This document shows positions 63,191 to 64,000 of a stretch of DNA of 64,000 nt, one piece after another (within the stretch, counting starts at the first letter, position 1; each line of letters begins with the position of its first letter). The translations under genes and the position numbers were made by a program. The notes under the pieces were generated by a model. The model worked only from the letters and a program-made list of their open reading frames with translations, had not been told where the DNA came from and ran no database searches. This stretch comes from Megaleporinus macrocephalus (taxonomy: Eukaryota; Chordata; Actinopteri; Characiformes; Anostomidae). Where the stretch lies: positions 3,716,546 to 3,780,545 of the forward strand of contig CM038726.1 in assembly GCA_021613375.1 (NCBI GenBank), written 5' to 3'.

Positions 63191-64000
63191 CTGTTGAACA
63201 GACAGCGGGAAACAAACAATGGAGAAATACGTTTGGTGCATGTATATTATGTAGCTATATGAAATTTATACATAATTTAAAATAGCTTCTGTTGAGTCAT
63301 AAAATCCAGTTCCATTAACTCACTACAAATTAATAATAATATTTTTGGTCCTCCTGTGTGCGTGTGAGTGTGTGGGGGAACTCAAATTTCATGTTAAATA
63401 AAATTAAATAAAATACCACATTTTAAGCTGTCAACAGTGTAAATTACATCACTATTCCACAGTGATTTCTTTTGGTTTTTGAAAAGGAAAAAAAAAATCT
63501 ATTGTATTTAAATTAATGTCAACGGTCATAAAAATAATTTACAGATGACGAGTCTGGTCAATGAAACTGGGGCTTGATAGGAATGTACTGAAATAAAGAC
63601 TCTTCCAATAGATCTCTGAATCAGATCTGGACAGCAACATGTTTTAAATACAAGTTTGCAGTTCATTTATTATTTCAATTTTGAATCTTTGTGTGTGTAT
63701 CTGATTGTATTCTTTGTTGAGCTGTAAGCCACTGTGTGCATTTGCTGTTCTGTCCAAAACTGTATAGTATCGTACAACTGTACAAATACTGTGTTGTAGT
63801 GTATTCAACTTTACTTTGCTGTCTTCATTTGCGCTATTGTATACATAGTGTTGTAATTTAATCTAAAAAATAAAAACAATAATAAAACTAATAATAAATA
63901 GTCTAAAGGAACGATTCTTGCAATCCAAGTAGTTAATTGTAGTTAAATAAAAGTAGTTCAACTGATAGAACCACATATACAGTATTATTTTCATCTAGTA
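63191..64000. other. HMGN intron upstream of penultimate exon, no feature recognised
   Basis: AT-rich intron sequence. I looked for the HMGN nucleosome-binding domain (RRSARLS-type) on the minus strand and did not find it, so the earlier exons lie beyond the right edge. Confidence 0.55.

Overview
This window is vertebrate nuclear DNA, most likely from a teleost fish. The evidence is spliced genes with GT-AG introns, several Tc1/mariner relics of the types common in fish, tRNA-derived SINE tails and very abundant simple repeats. One dispersed palindromic repeat (24.1-24.4 kb, with a fragment at 12.7 kb) looks like a family I associate with characins, catfishes and relatives, so an ostariophysan fish is my best guess. 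That guess is inference.

There are two genes, both on the minus strand. The 5' 24 coding exons of brwd3 (bromodomain and WD-repeat protein) run from the start codon at 25463 down to 1442. They splice in frame into 951 codons: the N-terminal BRWD region, eight WD40-type repeats, the linker, and the start of the Tudor-like region. The bromodomains lie beyond the left edge. At the right end are the last two coding exons (63083-63190 and 57679-57738) and the 3' UTR of an HMGN nucleosome-binding protein; its 5' exons lie beyond the right edge. An HMGN gene upstream of a BRWD gene on the same strand is the arrangement of the three human pairs BRWD1/HMGN1, PHIP/HMGN3 and BRWD3/HMGN5.

Most of the window is repetitive. 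From 27.5 to 54.5 kb there is a satellite with a 34-bp unit (roughly 790 copies) with visible higher-order block structure. Nearly every long brwd3 intron has its own tandem array: a 45-bp unit in intron 5, 36-bp in intron 6, about 135-bp in intron 7, about 120-bp AT-rich in intron 10, 19-bp in intron 15, and CA/GT-rich arrays in introns 19, 21 and 24. A 57-bp array just upstream of the brwd3 start codon and a second array near the left edge carry repeated close or exact matches to the CTCF core consensus. Between the satellite and the HMGN gene, and inside the last HMGN intron, are at least four decayed Tc1/mariner elements, one with 27-bp terminal inverted repeats still identical.

No RNA gene, CRISPR array or prokaryotic feature was seen. 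Most long open frames in the window are by-products of tandem repeats whose period is a multiple of three or which lack stop codons.
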